From positions 1 to 64,000 of the forward strand of contig CAINED010000078.1 of assembly GCA_903847605.1 (NCBI GenBank): a DNA stretch of 64,000 bases. The letters are read 5' to 3'. The position numbers and the translations under genes are program-made. Shown here one piece after another: positions 9,134-16,110 of this stretch; position 1 is the stretch's first letter; the number at the start of each line of letters is the position of its first letter. The DNA is from an uncultured Hyphomicrobiales bacterium. GTDB lineage: Bacteria > Pseudomonadota > Alphaproteobacteria > Rhizobiales > Beijerinckiaceae. The notes under the pieces are model-generated. The model was not told where the DNA came from. It worked only from the letters and a program-made list of their open reading frames with translations, and made no database searches.

Positions 9134-9917
9134 AGGCGTAGCCATGGTCGCCCCGGAACTTCTGAAACCCGCGCCGCTCACAAGTCCGGTCGCCGTCGAG
9201 ATGACGAAGGTCAACAAGTGGTATGGCAATTTTCACGTGCTTCGCGATGTCGATCTGGAGGTCGCGCGCGGCGAAAAAATCGTGATCTGCGGGCCATCGG
9301 GTTCGGGCAAGTCGACTTTGATCCGCTGCATCAACCGGCTCGAGGAACATCAGGAAGGGCGCATCGTCGTCGATGGCGTCGAACTCACCGACGATCTCGG
9401 GCGCATCGACGAAATACGCCGCGATGTCGGCATGGTCTTCCAGCATTTCAACCTGTTTCCGCATCTCACGATTCTGGAAAACTGCACGCTTGCTCTGATC
9501 TGGGTGCGCCGCATGCCCAAGCGCGACGCGGATGAAATCGCGATGCATTATCTCCGGCGCGTGCGTATTCCCGAACAGGCGGACAAATATCCGGGGCAAC
9601 TCTCGGGCGGTCAGCAGCAGCGCGTCGCCATTGCGCGTGCGCTTTGCATGTCGCCGAAGATCATGCTGTTCGACGAGCCAACCTCGGCGCTCGATCCTGA
9701 AATGGTGAAGGAAGTTCTGGAAACGATGGAGCGGCTGGCGTCCGACGGCATGACCATGCTGGTCGTGACACATGAAATGGGGTTCGCGCGGCAGGTCGCG
9801 GATCGCGTGATCTTCATGGATCGCGGCGAAATCGTCGAAATGAACGATCCCGAGAGCTTCTTCACGAATCCGCGACATGAGCGCACGAAGCTGTTTTTGG
9901 GACAGATATTGCGATAG
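9111..9917 (+). CDS. aapP: General L-amino acid ABC transporter, ATPase
   Basis: The product has up to 268 residues. Walker [11 protein letters not shown]-loop [12 protein letters not shown] signature [15 protein letters not shown], Walker [16 protein letters not shown] and the switch histidine in VVTHEMGFA are all intact. It drives amino acid uptake at the cytosolic face of AapQM. Two starts are possible: ATG 9111, overlapping aapM by 23 bases, or ATG 9144 with AAAGG 7 bases upstream; the first is given. The sequence around [17 protein letters not shown] is typical of AapP. It ends the aap operon. Confidence 0.93.
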   Translation: MPPAANDKGVAMVAPELLKPAPLTSPVAVEMTKVNKWYGNFHVLRDVDLEVARGEKIVICGPSGSGKSTLIRCINRLEEHQEGRIVVDGVELTDDLGRIDEIRRDVGMVFQHFNLFPHLTILENCTLALIWVRRMPKRDADEIAMHYLRRVRIPEQADKYPGQLSGGQQQRVAIARALCMSPKIMLFDEPTSALDPEMVKEVLETMERLASDGMTMLVVTHEMGFARQVADRVIFMDRGEIVEMNDPESFFTNPRHERTKLFLGQILR

Positions 9918-9949
9918 GTTGTCACCGGCTGGGATTATGGGAGCCGCGC

Positions 9950-10240
9950 ATGAAAGTCTTCATCGCCGCCATTTTTGTTTGCGCTTTGCCTGCGACTGCT
10001 CTGGCTCAAGCCCGGCCCGAGACGACGCGGATGAGCTGCGCCGCCGCGCAATCTCTCGTTTCGCGCGCGGGCGCGATCGTTCTCAGTACGGGCGGTCCGA
10101 CGTTCGACCGCTTCGTGCGCCATCGCGGCTTCTGCACGCCGAGCGAACGTACGGAGCCTGCCTTCGCGCGGACGCTGGACAATCCGCAGTGTTATGTCGG
10201 CGACCGCTGCCTCGAGAAGACCAACGAATTCGATCCGTGA
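9950..10240 (+). CDS. Small secreted four-cysteine protein, paralogue of the 11247 product
   Basis: A 96-residue protein with a Sec signal peptide (MKVFIAAIFVCALPATALAQ). The mature part has four cysteines, in MSCAAAQ, GFCTPSE, NPQCYVG and DRCLEK, suggesting two disulfides. GGGAG-like spacing is provided by GGGAG before the ATG. The pattern C-x(n)-LV-x-GA-x-V-x-STG-x(2)-T-x-DR-x-V and DNPQCxVG is shared with the protein encoded at 11247-11552. Function unknown; such small periplasmic proteins are widespread in Rhizobiales. Confidence 0.75.
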   Translation: MKVFIAAIFVCALPATALAQARPETTRMSCAAAQSLVSRAGAIVLSTGGPTFDRFVRHRGFCTPSERTEPAFARTLDNPQCYVGDRCLEKTNEFDP

Positions 10241-10241
10241 C

Positions 10242-11090
10242 TCAATCGAGAAATTCTTTGGTCCAGCGCGCGTAGTCGTCGTCGCGTGTGACGTCTTTCA
10301 TGAGCTTTGCCGAGGCCAGAGTTGGCAGCGCCACGCCGTCGCGCTGCGCCTGCATGGTCTGGCGTATCGCCTCGACCGCAGCCATGAAGGGCTGATGGCC
10401 CATGAGCGCAATGCGCACGCCATGCGCCGCGAGAAACATTGCGTCGTCGATGTCCTTGCCGATGGCGCCGAGCAGGAGCGGAATACGCGCGACTTTGCCG
10501 AAGGCTTCGACTTCCGCCTGGCTTTTCAAACCCGTCAGAAAGACGCCGTCGCAGCCTGTGTCCTGGTAGGCGCGCAATCTTTCGAGCGCATCCTCAAGCC
10601 CGGTCATGGCGACAGCGCCGGTACGCGCGAAAATCTTCAGCGATGGATCGCTGCGCGCGGCAAGCGCCGCCTTCACTTTCCCCAAGCCTTCCTTCAACGG
10701 CAACGGCCGCGCGGCCTCGACGCCGAACGGGCGCGGAAGATCGGTATCTTCAATGGTGAGGCCGGCAACGCCGGCCGCTTCCAACTCCTCCACCGTGCGC
10801 ATGACGTTGAGCGCATTGCCGTAGCCGTGGTCGGCGTCGCAGATCAAAGGAATCTGGCTGGCGCGGCAGATGCGCCGCGCCTGCGCGGCAAACTCCGTGA
10901 GCGTCAATAGAATGATATCGGGCGCGCCGAGAACGACGAGAGAGGACACCGAGCCCGCATACATGCCGGCTTCGAAGCCGATGCTCTCAGCGACGCGCGC
11001 CGAAATCGGATCGAAAATCGAAACCGGACGGATGCATTGATCGCCGGAAAGAATTTTGGCGAGGCGGGCGCGGGCAGGTGCAGGGTTCAT
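10242..11090 (-). CDS. Isocitrate lyase / PEP mutase superfamily protein, oxaloacetate-decarboxylase-like
   Basis: A 282-residue alpha/beta-barrel protein; ATG 11090 is chosen because the family N-terminus (ARLAKILSGDQCIRPVSIFD) starts there. The PEP mutase/isocitrate lyase motifs are seen as SIFDPISARVAESIGFEAGMYAG, LICDADHGYGN and GLTIEDTDLPRPFG (each given in part). The metal-binding DADHGYGN and the EDT motif, in place of the lyase KKCGH loop, suggest the oxaloacetate decarboxylase-like or carboxyphosphonate-type branch rather than isocitrate lyase. It stands convergent to the small secreted gene at 9950, separated by one base. Confidence 0.78.
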   Translation of the reverse strand: MNPAPARARLAKILSGDQCIRPVSIFDPISARVAESIGFEAGMYAGSVSSLVVLGAPDIILLTLTEFAAQARRICRASQIPLICDADHGYGNALNVMRTVEELEAAGVAGLTIEDTDLPRPFGVEAARPLPLKEGLGKVKAALAARSDPSLKIFARTGAVAMTGLEDALERLRAYQDTGCDGVFLTGLKSQAEVEAFGKVARIPLLLGAIGKDIDDAMFLAAHGVRIALMGHQPFMAAVEAIRQTMQAQRDGVALPTLASAKLMKDVTRDDDYARWTKEFLD

Positions 11091-11246
11091 CGGGTCCGAT
11101 TTCTTTCTGTTGCGACCAGCGCAGCATCGCACGTCCGGGCGGGGAGGGGGAAGGTCGCAGCCTGTGCGCGGCGACACATTGCTTCGAAGCCTGTTGGCGC
11201 ATGATCGTGCCAAGTGACCCGCAACCCGCTTGCGATGGAGACCGAC

Positions 11247-11552
11247 ATGCAAAAGCCGATCCTTACCCTTCTCGCCGCTTCGTTCATGGCCGCTGCCGCA
11301 TCGAGCGCCGCGCAGGCGCAGGCGCGTCCCTTTTCTCTGGGACTACGTTGCGGCGATGTCGCCAATCTCGTGTCGCTGAACGGCGCGCGCGTCATCTCCA
11401 CGGGCGATGGAACCTATGACCGCTACGTCGCGGCGCAACGCTATTGCGCGCGCGGCGAGACGACCAAGCCGGCGTGGATACCGACTGCGGACAATCCGCA
11501 ATGCTTTGTCGGCTATACCTGCGAGCCCGTGTACGGCCGCGACCGGCGTTAG
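11247..11552 (+). CDS. Small secreted four-cysteine protein, paralogue of the 9950 product
   Basis: ATG 11247 is preferred because GGAG lies 7 bases upstream and a standard Sec signal peptide follows (MQKPILTLLAASFMAA to AQAQ). The 101-residue product has mature cysteines in LRCGDV, RYCARG, NPQCFVG and YTCEPV. It aligns along its whole mature length with the product of 9950-10240, with identical runs such as DNPQC and STG. Function unknown. A palindromic repeat begins on the last base of its stop codon. Confidence 0.75.
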   Translation: MQKPILTLLAASFMAAAASSAAQAQARPFSLGLRCGDVANLVSLNGARVISTGDGTYDRYVAAQRYCARGETTKPAWIPTADNPQCFVGYTCEPVYGRDRR

Positions 11553-11599
11553 AGCATGTCCCGAAAAGGTTGAATGACTTTTTCGATAAGGACATGCTC
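11552..11599. repeat. Palindrome with GAGCATGTCC arms
   Basis: GAGCATGTCC (11552-11561) and GGACATGCTC (11590-11599) are perfect 10-base inverted repeats; the inner segments CGAAAAGG and TTTTTCG extend the pairing. It lies between the convergent genes ending at 11552 and 11613 and overlaps the first stop codon. Elements of this shape are frequent between genes in Rhizobiales. It could end transcription from both sides. Confidence 0.75.
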
Positions 11600-11612
11600 C
11601 ACTAGCAAGTTT

Positions 11613-12251
11613 CTAGAACCCGATCATGCCGACGCGCGTTAGCGTCACTTTCGCCATGACGCGCGCGGCATTGACGAGATGCCAAGCCGTATAGGCCTCG
11701 GTAAAACTTTCGTTCGACGACATGCCGTCGACGGGCACAATGACGTCGAAGCCGCGCAGCGCCGCCGAGGCGCCCGTATGCAGCACGGTGGTGTGCGCGG
11801 CGGTGCCCGTGAGGATGACGGCGGTAATGCCACGCGCCTTCAGATCTTTTTCGAGATCGCTGTTGACGAATTTGTCCGGACCCAGCGGCGGCAACACGGG
11901 CTCGCTGTCACGCGGCGCGATGCCGGGCATGATGTCGGCACGCGAGGTGTTCGCGACGGCGACGGAATAGATCACGGCCATGTTGCGGGCGCGCGCTTCG
12001 GCCAGCAATTTGGCGAGGCCGGGGATATTGGCCGCGCAGCGCGGGCGGCGCTCCTGCGAACAGGTCTGCGTGGTGAAATCGAACAGCAGCAGCGCGGTCT
12101 TCGCGGGGTTGATCTTCGCGGCTTTGAGCGCGGGAGCAGGGGGCAGTTTCACCTCGCTCCACTGCTCGATGACATTGTCGGCCATGGCCGGCGCCGGCAG
12201 CGCCAGTGCTATCGCCGCGGCGAATATCTTTCCGAGAATCCTGGCGCGCAT
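11613..12251 (-). CDS. Secreted isochorismatase-fold protein lacking the catalytic cysteine
   Basis: A 212-residue protein with a Sec signal peptide (cleavage near AMADN, residue 24). The isochorismatase fold is supported by LLLFDFTTQ with Asp58, DKFVNSDLEKDL with Lys127, and ILTGTAAHTTVLHTG. The position of the nucleophilic Cys (the C of T-x-x-C in active relatives, Cys170 of the protein at 1000) is Thr155. Asp and Lys are kept but the nucleophile is not, so amidase chemistry of the usual kind is unlikely. Role unknown, perhaps binding or a different reaction in the periplasm. Confidence 0.8.
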   Translation of the reverse strand: MRARILGKIFAAAIALALPAPAMADNVIEQWSEVKLPPAPALKAAKINPAKTALLLFDFTTQTCSQERRPRCAANIPGLAKLLAEARARNMAVIYSVAVANTSRADIMPGIAPRDSEPVLPPLGPDKFVNSDLEKDLKARGITAVILTGTAAHTTVLHTGASAALRGFDVIVPVDGMSSNESFTEAYTAWHLVNAARVMAKVTLTRVGMIGF

Positions 12252-12383
12252 GAAATCCTCCCCGATCCCCCGCCAGCTTGCCGCTGGCTGGAGCGAACTA
12301 TAAGGCCGCGCTTGCGGGATGGCGAGGGTTGCGGGCGCGGCGGGGCTTCTCTAAAGCCGGGGCCTCATTCTCCGGGCTGAAAC

Positions 12384-13265
12384 ATGCAGGTTTTCCAGAT
12401 CTTGTTCGACGTGGTGGCGCCGGTCTTTCTGGTCGCGCTCGTCGGCTATCTCTGGGCGCGCTCCGGACACAAGCTCGATTCCGCCTTTGTGGCGCTGCTG
12501 GTCAACACGATCGCGACGCCCTGCCTGATCCTCGACACGCTGCTGCGCACGGGCGTGACGGCGTCCGCACTGAGCCAGATGGCTGGTGTGGCGGCCGTCA
12601 CGATGACGGTCACCTTCATTGCCGCATGGCTGCTGCTGAAGGCTATGGGCCTGCCGGTGAAGACCTATCTGCCGTCGCTGACATGGTCGAACGCGGGCAA
12701 TATGGGCCTGCCGCTGTCGCTTTTCGCGTTTGGCGAAAAGGGCCTGTCGCTGGCCATCGCCTTCTTCACGGTTTCCTCGCTGTCGAACTACACGGTTGGT
12801 CTCGGTGTCGCGGCGGGCGGCCTATCCTTTCGCGAGATCCTGCGCATGCCCATCGTCTATGCGATCGGATTGGCGCTCTTGCTCATCATGACGGGCTGGC
12901 AGTTGCCGCTGTTTGCCGGACGCGCGGTGCAGCTTCTGGGCGGCATAGCCGTGCCGCTGATGCTGCTTTCGCTCGGCTATGCGCTGGCGACGCTAAAGTT
13001 CGACTCGCCGGGTCTCAACATCTTTCTTTCTCTCGCGCGGCTGATTGGCGGCTTCGCCATCGGCTGGGGCGTTGCGACGCTGTTCGGTCTTGATGGCGTT
13101 GCGCGCGGCGTCGTCGTCATCCAGAGCGCGATGCCGGCAGCGGTGCTGAACTATCTTTTCGCGGCGCGCTACGGCAACGATGCGCAGGAAGTCGCAGGCT
13201 TCGTCGTCGTCTCGACTGTTTTGGCGATGTTCTTCCTGCCGATCTTCTTGTGGACGGTCGTGTGA
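12384..13265 (+). CDS. AEC-family (auxin efflux carrier type) transporter
   Basis: A 293-residue inner-membrane protein with about ten hydrophobic segments. The two-repeat layout of the AEC family is visible: VAPVFLVALVGYLWAR at the N-terminus, NTIATPCLILDTL in the first crossover, and TWSNAGNMGLPLSLF. Bacterial members export or import malonate, malate or other small acids. No malonate decarboxylase or lactate gene is nearby, so the substrate is open. It is transcribed alone, away from the secreted isochorismatase-like gene. Confidence 0.85.
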   Translation: MQVFQILFDVVAPVFLVALVGYLWARSGHKLDSAFVALLVNTIATPCLILDTLLRTGVTASALSQMAGVAAVTMTVTFIAAWLLLKAMGLPVKTYLPSLTWSNAGNMGLPLSLFAFGEKGLSLAIAFFTVSSLSNYTVGLGVAAGGLSFREILRMPIVYAIGLALLLIMTGWQLPLFAGRAVQLLGGIAVPLMLLSLGYALATLKFDSPGLNIFLSLARLIGGFAIGWGVATLFGLDGVARGVVVIQSAMPAAVLNYLFAARYGNDAQEVAGFVVVSTVLAMFFLPIFLWTVV

Positions 13266-13266
13266 G

Positions 13267-13788
13267 TTACTTGCCTCGCACGGCAGGCGTGTCCCATCGC
13301 GTTTCGTCCTGCGGCAGTTTCGCCTTGTAGATGCGGCCCCAGCCTTCGCCGGGATCGACCGCGCCGCTACGGCAACGCAGGGCCGACAAAAGCTTTTCGC
13401 CGCGCTCGATGGCGATGCCGTCCATCTCGCGGCCGCGATAATAATCGCTGTAGAGCGTGTAGCTGATGTCGCCGATTTTGAAGCGGATATAATCGGTGCC
13501 GCCGCCGCTGTAGCCGGTCACGCCGCCGACATAGGAAGCCTGCGGCTTTGCGCCATCTTCGGGATAGCTGAGTTCGATCTTCTTGCGCGTGCCGAAGCGA
13601 TAGATCAGCGCGCCCTCGTTTTCGCTTAAGTTCGCGCTGGCGCAGAGCGAAGCGATCTTGCCGCCGGTCGAGCAGGACCATGCCGGGACTTCGCCGGGTT
13701 TGCAGAGGTTCGGGCGCGTGTCGGCAGCCGCTACGGGCAGGGCGGCGGACGCGATCAGCAGGGAGGTGGCGATGAGGAATGAGCGCAT
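13267..13788 (-). CDS. Hypothetical secreted protein, cysteine-containing
   Basis: A 173-residue protein with a Sec signal peptide (MRSFLIATSLLIASA, cleavage near VAAADT). Mature cysteines sit in NLCKPG, WSCSTGG, SLCASA and LRCRSG. The middle part is rich in beta-type sequence (ALIYRFGTRKKIELSYP, YIRFKIGDISYTLYS). I do not recognise a family. It is convergent with the AEC transporter gene (one base apart) and probably periplasmic or outer-membrane associated. Confidence 0.65.
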   Translation of the reverse strand: MRSFLIATSLLIASAALPVAAADTRPNLCKPGEVPAWSCSTGGKIASLCASANLSENEGALIYRFGTRKKIELSYPEDGAKPQASYVGGVTGYSGGGTDYIRFKIGDISYTLYSDYYRGREMDGIAIERGEKLLSALRCRSGAVDPGEGWGRIYKAKLPQDETRWDTPAVRGK

Positions 13789-13927
13789 GGCGGGCTTCTA
13801 GCGATGCTGGCGGGCGCGCGTGTGCGCTGGCGCACAGGGCAAGCGCCGATAACCCGCGACGCTTTCGCGTCCGGGGTGAACTTCATTTCAGTGCGCCTTT
13901 CTAAATGAGAGAGGCGCGGGATGCCGG

Positions 13928-14419
13928 ACATTCTCCCGCTTCCGGGAAAATGTTGGGTAGAAGAACCGAAAGCGCGGAGAATCTCCGGCACCCGGCGGCG
14001 TATATCGCTTGCGCAACACACGCCGATTTTTCGCGCGGAGTTTTAGGCTTGCTTCGCATGTCCCCTGGATGGCTCGCACTTACTTCCATCCACTCTTGCC
14101 GATGACCTCTTCCCGGTATGCTCGATCCGTTTCCGCAAATCGGAACCCGGCCCGTTGCGAACCGCCTTGCGGGCGGCGCGCGGAAGAACTCCCGAACTGT
14201 TCCCGCCGGCACTGTGACGGGAAGGACCACACGACTTGGGCCACCATGACGAGCGCTGCGTGACGGCGCTGCAATCATGGCCTCCGCTCCCGGCCCGCCC
14301 GCTCTCACGCAAGAGCAGACCCCTCAGGCTGTAAGGCCGTTAGGCCGGGACGCGCGCAGTGTGCGGGACGCTTGGGGGGAGGGGGAGAAATTGTGGCGGC
14401 TCGCCACAATGTTTTTTTT
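13928..14419 (+). ncRNA. Candidate structured non-coding RNA in a gene-free region
   Basis: No convincing gene lies in 13789-14480. Read on the + strand it holds a run of hairpins: ACATT-c-TCCCG-CTTC-CGGGA-a-AATGT (13928-13953); TGGATGG/CCATCCA (14066-14072/14086-14092); CCGCC/GGCGG (14162-14176); TTCCCG/CGGGAA (14200-14205/14218-14223); CCATGA/TCATGG enclosing AGCGC/GCGCT (14244-14280). It ends in a strong intrinsic terminator (14390-14419). The flanking gene on the left is on the minus strand and higB starts further right, so the terminator must end a transcript born inside the gap. Not matched to tmRNA, RNase P, SRP or 6S motifs. Exact ends are unknown. Confidence 0.45.
14390..14419 (+). 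terminator. Intrinsic terminator
   Basis: ATTGTGGCG (14390-14398), loop GCT, CGCCACAAT (14402-14410), then G and eight T (14412-14419). A 9-base perfect stem plus a T8 tract on the + strand is a textbook Rho-independent terminator. It precedes higB by 61 bases, so it insulates higBA from, or ends, an upstream + strand transcript. Confidence 0.85.
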
Positions 14420-14451
14420 GCGGGGTCGGAGAGGGCGCGGCCCTTCTTGAC

Positions 14452-14468
14452 GATACGCGGTACGTATC
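14452..14468. promoter_or_regulatory. Probable HigA operator upstream of higBA
   Basis: GATACG-CGGTA-CGTATC is a perfect inverted repeat with 6-base arms, ending 12 bases before the higB ATG and overlapping a TTGACG (14447-14452) and TATCAT (14465-14470). Toxin-antitoxin operons are usually repressed by their antitoxin at such a palindrome over the promoter. The palindrome is seen directly; binding by HigA is inferred. Confidence 0.6.
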
Positions 14469-14480
14469 ATAACTTGAGAC

Positions 14481-14768
14481 ATGATCCGCAGCTTTGCCGA
14501 CCGGGCGACGGAGCGATTTTTCGAAGATGGCCTTTGCCCGGCGCGCTGGCGCGCCTTCGAGCAATCGGCCTATCACAAGCTCGACGTTCTCGCGGCGGCG
14601 ACTTCGCTGGACGATCTGCGCTCGCCACCGGGCAACAGGCTTGAAATGCTGAAAGGCGACCGCAAAGGGCAGTGGAGCATCAGGATCAACAGGCAATGGC
14701 GCATTTGCTTCCACTGGACCGATGAAGGTCCGGAGGACGTCGAAATCGTCGACTATCACAGGGGTTGA
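14481..14768 (+). CDS. higB: HigB-type toxin of the RelE superfamily
   Basis: A 95-residue basic protein beginning MIRSFADRATERFFEDG and ending in RINRQWRICFHWTDEGPEDVEIVDYH, the pattern of HigB (plasmid maintenance killer) toxins. These cut mRNA in the ribosomal A site. Residues expected to act in catalysis lie in the C-terminal strand (QWRICF, DYH). It precedes the antitoxin gene, the reverse of most toxin-antitoxin pairs but usual for higBA. Its stop lies 2 bases before the higA ATG. Confidence 0.9.
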   Translation: MIRSFADRATERFFEDGLCPARWRAFEQSAYHKLDVLAAATSLDDLRSPPGNRLEMLKGDRKGQWSIRINRQWRICFHWTDEGPEDVEIVDYHRG

Positions 14769-14770
14769 AC

Positions 14771-15052
14771 ATGGCGCGCATCCGCTCCCATCCCGGCGAA
14801 ATTCTGAAACACGAATATTTGCTGCCGCTCGGCCTGAGCGCTCGGGCACTGGCGGGCGAACTTGGCGTTCCCGCCAATCGCCTGACGGAAATCATTCGCG
14901 GCCGGCGCGATGTCAGCGCCGACACGGCCATTCGTCTGGCGCGCTATTTCGGCACCGACCCGCGCTTCTGGCTGAACATGCAGGCGGCGCATGATCTGTC
15001 GAAAGCGGAAGCGCAGAACGATTATAAGGGCGTGAAGCGAAGGGCGGCGTGA
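14771..15052 (+). CDS. higA: HigA-type antitoxin, XRE-family
   Basis: A 93-residue protein from ATG 14771; an in-frame TTG at 14765 overlaps the higB stop and is a less likely start. It starts ARIRSHPGEILKHEYLLPLG, the HigA signature, followed by a helix-turn-helix SARALAGELGVPANRLTEII and RRDVSADTAIRLARYFG. It neutralises HigB by direct binding and should repress the operon at the palindrome at 14452-14468. It is the only DNA-binding regulator seen in the window. Confidence 0.92.
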   Translation: MARIRSHPGEILKHEYLLPLGLSARALAGELGVPANRLTEIIRGRRDVSADTAIRLARYFGTDPRFWLNMQAAHDLSKAEAQNDYKGVKRRAA

Positions 15053-15060
15053 GCTACAAG

Positions 15061-15175
15061 ACCCTCATCCTGAGAGGCCGTGTAACGGGCCGTCTCGAAG
15101 GAAGAGGGATTGGCGCGAGCACCCTATCCCCTCGTCCTTCGAGACGCGGGCTGCGCCCGCTCCTCAGTATGAGGG
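15061..15175. repeat. Intergenic palindromic element, CCCTCATCCTGAG family
   Basis: Begins CCCTCATCCTGAGAGGCC and ends GCTCCTCAGTATGAGGG, with inner segments CGTCTCGAAGGA and TCCTTCGAGACG in inverted orientation. This element type is common in Rhizobiales intergenic DNA. It separates higA from the convergent HNH-like gene. Confidence 0.65.
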
Positions 15176-15257
15176 GAGAGAGTAACTTTGGCGCGAACAT
15201 CGAGTGCGTGACGCACCTGATGAGAAGTGGTGCTCACAATATCAACTTCACATTTTC

Positions 15258-16088
15258 CTATTTTGCAAAACGACCAGAAATTGTCGCAGTGATCCTGTAT
15301 GGGTCTATGGCTTCGGCGACAGGCTTCAACTCGCCGGGTACATGCACGGGAACATCCTCATTTAAAAGCTTTGATCCGTCTGCACTGGTAATCAGAGTGA
15401 ATAGTAAGTTCTTGTGAAAAAAAGCTTGGAACAACCCACCTTCGAAATCTGTCGCCAGGCTCATCCGATACTCAAATTGGCCCTCGCTGTTCCACTTGCC
15501 TTGCCTCAGAGATTCAATGTCGTTGAAAGCTATTTCAAGATGCGGAGCTCGATTTAATGCAAAGTCTACTTGGTTATGAATCGACACGATTGCCCCTCCA
15601 TCGGTAGGCAGAGGCCGTCCCAAAAATTTGTAATGAAAGGCAAATGCCAATTTAGCGCCAAACAGTTGGCAGTGCATACGAGCGTTTGACCCAAATGTCA
15701 GCAGGTGGAAGTCGTCTGAGCCCAATGCAGCGCGAATTTGCCTTTTTATTATCTTATCGCCAGTACGCGGGCCCACCATTTCTTGGAATGTGCCTTTTGA
15801 ATTGTTGTGAACCGCTTGAACAAGCTTACAGAAATCAGGGGCATCAACAATTTGCTCGGATTGATAGCTGGTTCTGCTCAATAGAGCCGTTACTTGCTCG
15901 CTTTTACTCGAAATTGAATTACAGGATTTGCAAGCTGGAAAAACGAAGTCGTCAGGTCGACTCCGCTTTATAAAGAATACTCTACTTGGGACATGGTCCT
16001 CGGTCTCTGCCAGTCGAATTCCACCGCAGAAGCAGCAATATGGGTGCTGGCGAAAAAACCTTTCTTTGCGTTTTTTTCCAGCACCCAA
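15258..16088 (-). CDS. HNH-nuclease-like protein, probably acquired
   Basis: The product has 276 residues if it starts at TTG 16088 (GAGG 10 bases upstream); a GTG at 16136 overlaps the 3' end of nrdJ. Near the N-terminus CCFCGG, about 12 residues on EDHVPSR, then FPACKSCNSISS form a zinc-ribbon HNH-like motif (Cys-x2-Cys, Asp-His, Cys-x2-Cys-Asn). The rest is not recognised. The gene is clearly AT-richer than its neighbours and uses codons such as TTT and AAA freely, which points to horizontal transfer. It follows nrdJ on the same strand. Nuclease activity is inferred from the motif only. Confidence 0.65.
   Translation of the reverse strand: MGAGKKRKERFFRQHPYCCFCGGIRLAETEDHVPSRVFFIKRSRPDDFVFPACKSCNSISSKSEQVTALLSRTSYQSEQIVDAPDFCKLVQAVHNNSKGTFQEMVGPRTGDKIIKRQIRAALGSDDFHLLTFGSNARMHCQLFGAKLAFAFHYKFLGRPLPTDGGAIVSIHNQVDFALNRAPHLEIAFNDIESLRQGKWNSEGQFEYRMSLATDFEGGLFQAFFHKNLLFTLITSADGSKLLNEDVPVHVPGELKPVAEAIDPYRITATISGRFAK
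16041..16087 (-). terminator. Long hairpin just after nrdJ, overlapping the HNH-like gene
   Basis: TGGGTGCTGG (16041-16050) and CCAGCACCCA (16078-16087) are perfect 10-base inverted repeats around a 27-base A/T-rich loop whose A7 and T6 runs can pair further. On the minus strand it begins 24 bases after the nrdJ stop. It may end most nrdJ transcripts, yet it also lies in the first codons of the HNH-like gene. There is no long T tract right after the stem, so terminator function is only probable. Confidence 0.5.
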
Positions 16089-16110
16089 ATGAGTTTGCCT
16101 CGACCTAGAC

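Noticed and set aside
14200-14300. Cobalamin-riboswitch-like string CGCCGGCACTGTGACGGGAAGG
   Set aside because: It recalls the CxxGCxACTGTxAxxGGGAAGG part, but no B12 box (AGTCAGGAGACCTGCC type) follows, the upstream GGGAA/GGTG elements are missing and the next gene is a toxin-antitoxin pair, not a B12 gene.
13901-14308. Minus-strand open frame of 135 codons in the gene-free region
   Set aside because: Three overlapping frames are open on this strand, none has a ribosome site or family pattern, and the base composition is uniform over codon positions; hairpins and a + strand terminator explain the region better.
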